A stretch of DNA of 13,947 nt from contig DATDAH010000019.1 of the NCBI GenBank assembly GCA_036525535.1, forward strand, positions 1-13,947, given 5' to 3'. Made by a program: the position numbers and the translations under genes. The DNA is from DATDAH01 sp036525535 (GTDB lineage Bacteria; Actinomycetota; Acidimicrobiia; Acidimicrobiales; DATDAH01). The notes beneath the pieces were generated by a model. It saw only the letters and a list, made by a program, of their open reading frames with translations, ran no database searches and was not told the origin of the DNA. Positions 12,912 through 13,947 of this stretch are shown here, piece after piece. The first letter of the stretch is position 1. Every line of letters begins with the position of its first letter.

Positions 12912-12928
12912 TTGTCCCTTTGGGACAA
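12912..12928. promoter_or_regulatory. Probable PadR operator
   Basis: TTGTCCC-TTT-GGGACAA is a perfect inverted repeat with 7-bp arms in the 73-bp region between the divergent methyltransferase and padR genes. PadR-family operators are often dyads of similar span (for example ATGT-N8-ACAT); here the ends read TTGT-N9-ACAA. It is adjacent to the only AT-rich stretch nearby (12925-12935), where a promoter would be expected, so binding should repress both genes. Confidence 0.6.
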
Positions 12929-12952
12929 ATATTTACTCCCGAAGGGAGAGTA

Positions 12953-13630
12953 ATGTCAAGCGGTCCGGCGTTGACGTCGACGTCGTACGCAATCCTCGGC
13001 CTGCTGGCCGTCAAGCCGTGGACGACACATGAGCTCGTCCGCCAGGTCGACTTCAGCCTTCGCAGGATCTGGCCCCGTGCCCGCAGCAAGCTCTACGAGG
13101 AACCGAAGAAGCTGGCCGCCCACGGTCTGGCGCGAGCCGCCGATGACTCGATCGGACGCCGAGCGAGGACCCGGTACTCGATCACCCCGAAGGGCCGGCG
13201 CGCCCTCGCGGCCTGGCTCCGAGAGCCTGGGGAAGGTCCCTCACTCGAGTTCGAGCAGCTGCTCAAGATCACCTTCGCCGACAGTGGCACCAAGGCCGAC
13301 ATCCTCGCCAACCTCGGCGCGACGCTCGAATGGACGCGTGCGGAGAGCGAGGACAACCTCGTCGCCGTGCGGGCCTATCGGTCCGGCGAGGGTGCCTTTC
13401 CCGAACGCGCCGCGCTGAACCAGCTCGGTGGGGTGTTCCTCACCGACTTCTACCTGATGGTCGCCCGCTGGGCTCAATGGGCCACGACCGTGGTCGAGAC
13501 CTGGCCCGACGACCCTCGTGAGGCGACCATCGACCTCGACGTCCAGAACCAGGCGCTCCGGCGGGCCGAGATCACCGCAACTATCGGACTCGAGACACCC
13601 CGACGCAAGGTGGGAACGGATCCGTCGTAG
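12953..13630 (+). CDS. PadR-family transcriptional regulator
   Basis: This 225-aa regulator has the PadR winged helix-turn-helix at its N-terminus: 'SYAILGLLAVKPWTTHELVR' (11-30), a recognition region around 'IWPRARSKLYEEPKKLAAHG' (39-58), then the wing 'RARTRYSITPKGRRALAAWL' (70-89). The C-terminal half (about 92-200) is the helical Vir_AT/PadR-C dimerisation domain expected for this subtype. The ATG at 12953 is preceded by AAGGGAG, four to five bases away, which lies in a small CTCCC-GAA-GGGAG hairpin (12936-12948). PadR proteins usually repress the adjacent divergent gene and lose affinity when a small ligand such as a phenolic or drug binds. Here that target would be the methyltransferase. 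The last 20 residues are polar and probably disordered. Confidence 0.92.
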   Translation: MSSGPALTSTSYAILGLLAVKPWTTHELVRQVDFSLRRIWPRARSKLYEEPKKLAAHGLARAADDSIGRRARTRYSITPKGRRALAAWLREPGEGPSLEFEQLLKITFADSGTKADILANLGATLEWTRAESEDNLVAVRAYRSGEGAFPERAALNQLGGVFLTDFYLMVARWAQWATTVVETWPDDPREATIDLDVQNQALRRAEITATIGLETPRRKVGTDPS

Positions 13631-13750
13631 TGGAGGCTGCGCGGGTCACGGGGTCGAACTCGTCGGACGCGGCCTGCTCCCCACCCAACGATCCGGCGCA
13701 GCCGCGCTCCATGACCCGGCCGACGTCGCGCTGACAACCAAGACCCACCG

Positions 13751-13770
13751 CTGACCAGTCGTCCGGTCAG
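13751..13770. terminator. Small stem-loop between padR and the convergent partial gene
   Basis: CTGACC (13751-13756) and GGTCAG (13765-13770) form a 6-bp stem with an 8-base loop. The right arm contains the stop codon of the minus-strand gene, as in the rlmB-side stem-loop. There is no T-tract. The remaining part of the 136-bp gap after padR (13631-13750) shows no other feature. Confidence 0.33.
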
Positions 13771-13946
13771 GTGACGCCGATCACGAACACGGCGTGGTTC
13801 ATCGGATCCGACGAACGGCGCGAGTCGTCGCCGTCGCTGACGAACACCTGCCGTCCGATGACCTCGACCGCACGGGTGTCGCGGAGTCCGAGACCGGTGA
13901 GGCTGATGCCGTTCCATCCCGGCCGGAGCCTCCGGGTGCCCATCCC
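13767..13946 (-). CDS. C-terminal fragment of an unrecognised protein, truncated by the window edge
   Basis: On the minus strand an open frame enters from the right edge and stops at TGA 13769-13767, giving 59 residues. It ends in 'SSDPMNHAVFVIGVT' and contains 'GISLTGLGLRDTRAVEVIG' followed by 'RQVFVSDGDDSRR'. The alternation of short hydrophobic strands with Gly/Asp turns suggests an all-beta protein such as a propeller blade. I cannot name the family. The coding call rests on sensible amino-acid composition compared with the Arg/Pro-rich alternative frames over the same bases. Confidence 0.55.
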   Translation of the reverse strand, partial: GMGTRRLRPGWNGISLTGLGLRDTRAVEVIGRQVFVSDGDDSRRSSDPMNHAVFVIGVT

Positions 13947-13947
13947 C

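Noticed and set aside
13474..13917. 147-aa minus-strand frame at the right end
   Set aside because: Arg/His/Gly-rich throughout and antisense to the end of padR. The neighbouring minus frame (13767-13946) has protein-like composition and was preferred.
1..13947. CRISPR array, insertion sequence, transposase or integrase
   Set aside because: No regularly spaced repeats, terminal inverted repeats or recombinase motifs are visible; any integrase linked to the tRNA scar must be outside the window.

Overview
The window comes from a very GC-rich actinobacterium, most likely Acidimicrobiia (Iamia/Ilumatobacter-like). The evidence is the GC-saturated third codon positions, a radA-disA pair, a GlxR-like Crp with a matching operator, MEP-pathway ispD-ispF-rlmB, and CoxL-type and 'fenitrothion hydrolase'-type membrane proteins. 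No species can be named from the sequence alone.

Layout. 1-1396 is the 3' part of a family 5 ABC solute-binding protein. 1434-3954 holds a possible 12-codon leader peptide, radA (repair ATPase, known regulator of DisA) and disA (c-di-AMP synthase), separated by a UNCG-type hairpin. A convergent crp gene (3973-4632, minus) shares a 56-bp divergent promoter region with ispD-ispF-rlmB (4689-6657), which are coupled by 4-base and 1-base overlaps. A near-perfect Crp/GlxR operator sits between crp and ispD. A stem-loop covers both convergent stop codons of rlmB and a molybdopterin hydroxylase large subunit (6670-8922, minus). That gene follows a 104-aa unknown protein in a two-gene operon; no small or FAD subunit is visible. 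A polytopic membrane protein (9358-10752) is divergent from this operon. It converges on a SnoaL/NTF2-like gene (10767-11144, minus), which is divergent from a membrane-anchored coiled-coil protein (11242-11850).

The right end (from about 11860) looks accessory. It begins with a 47-base 3' half of a tRNA-Thr(UGU), the type of scar left by a tRNA-targeting integrase. Beyond it are a class I methyltransferase and a divergent PadR-type regulator around a perfect inverted-repeat operator, then the C-terminus of an unrecognised protein.

The most general signal is how genes start. Eight of the ten genes with a visible upstream intergenic region carry a -10-like hexamer, (T/C)ANNNT, ending 6-8 bases before the start codon. 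This is the layout of leaderless transcripts. The two exceptions, the methyltransferase and padR, lie beyond the tRNA scar and carry Shine-Dalgarno sequences instead. The same rule points to an AUC (or mutated) start for the coiled-coil gene and to the leader peptide before radA.
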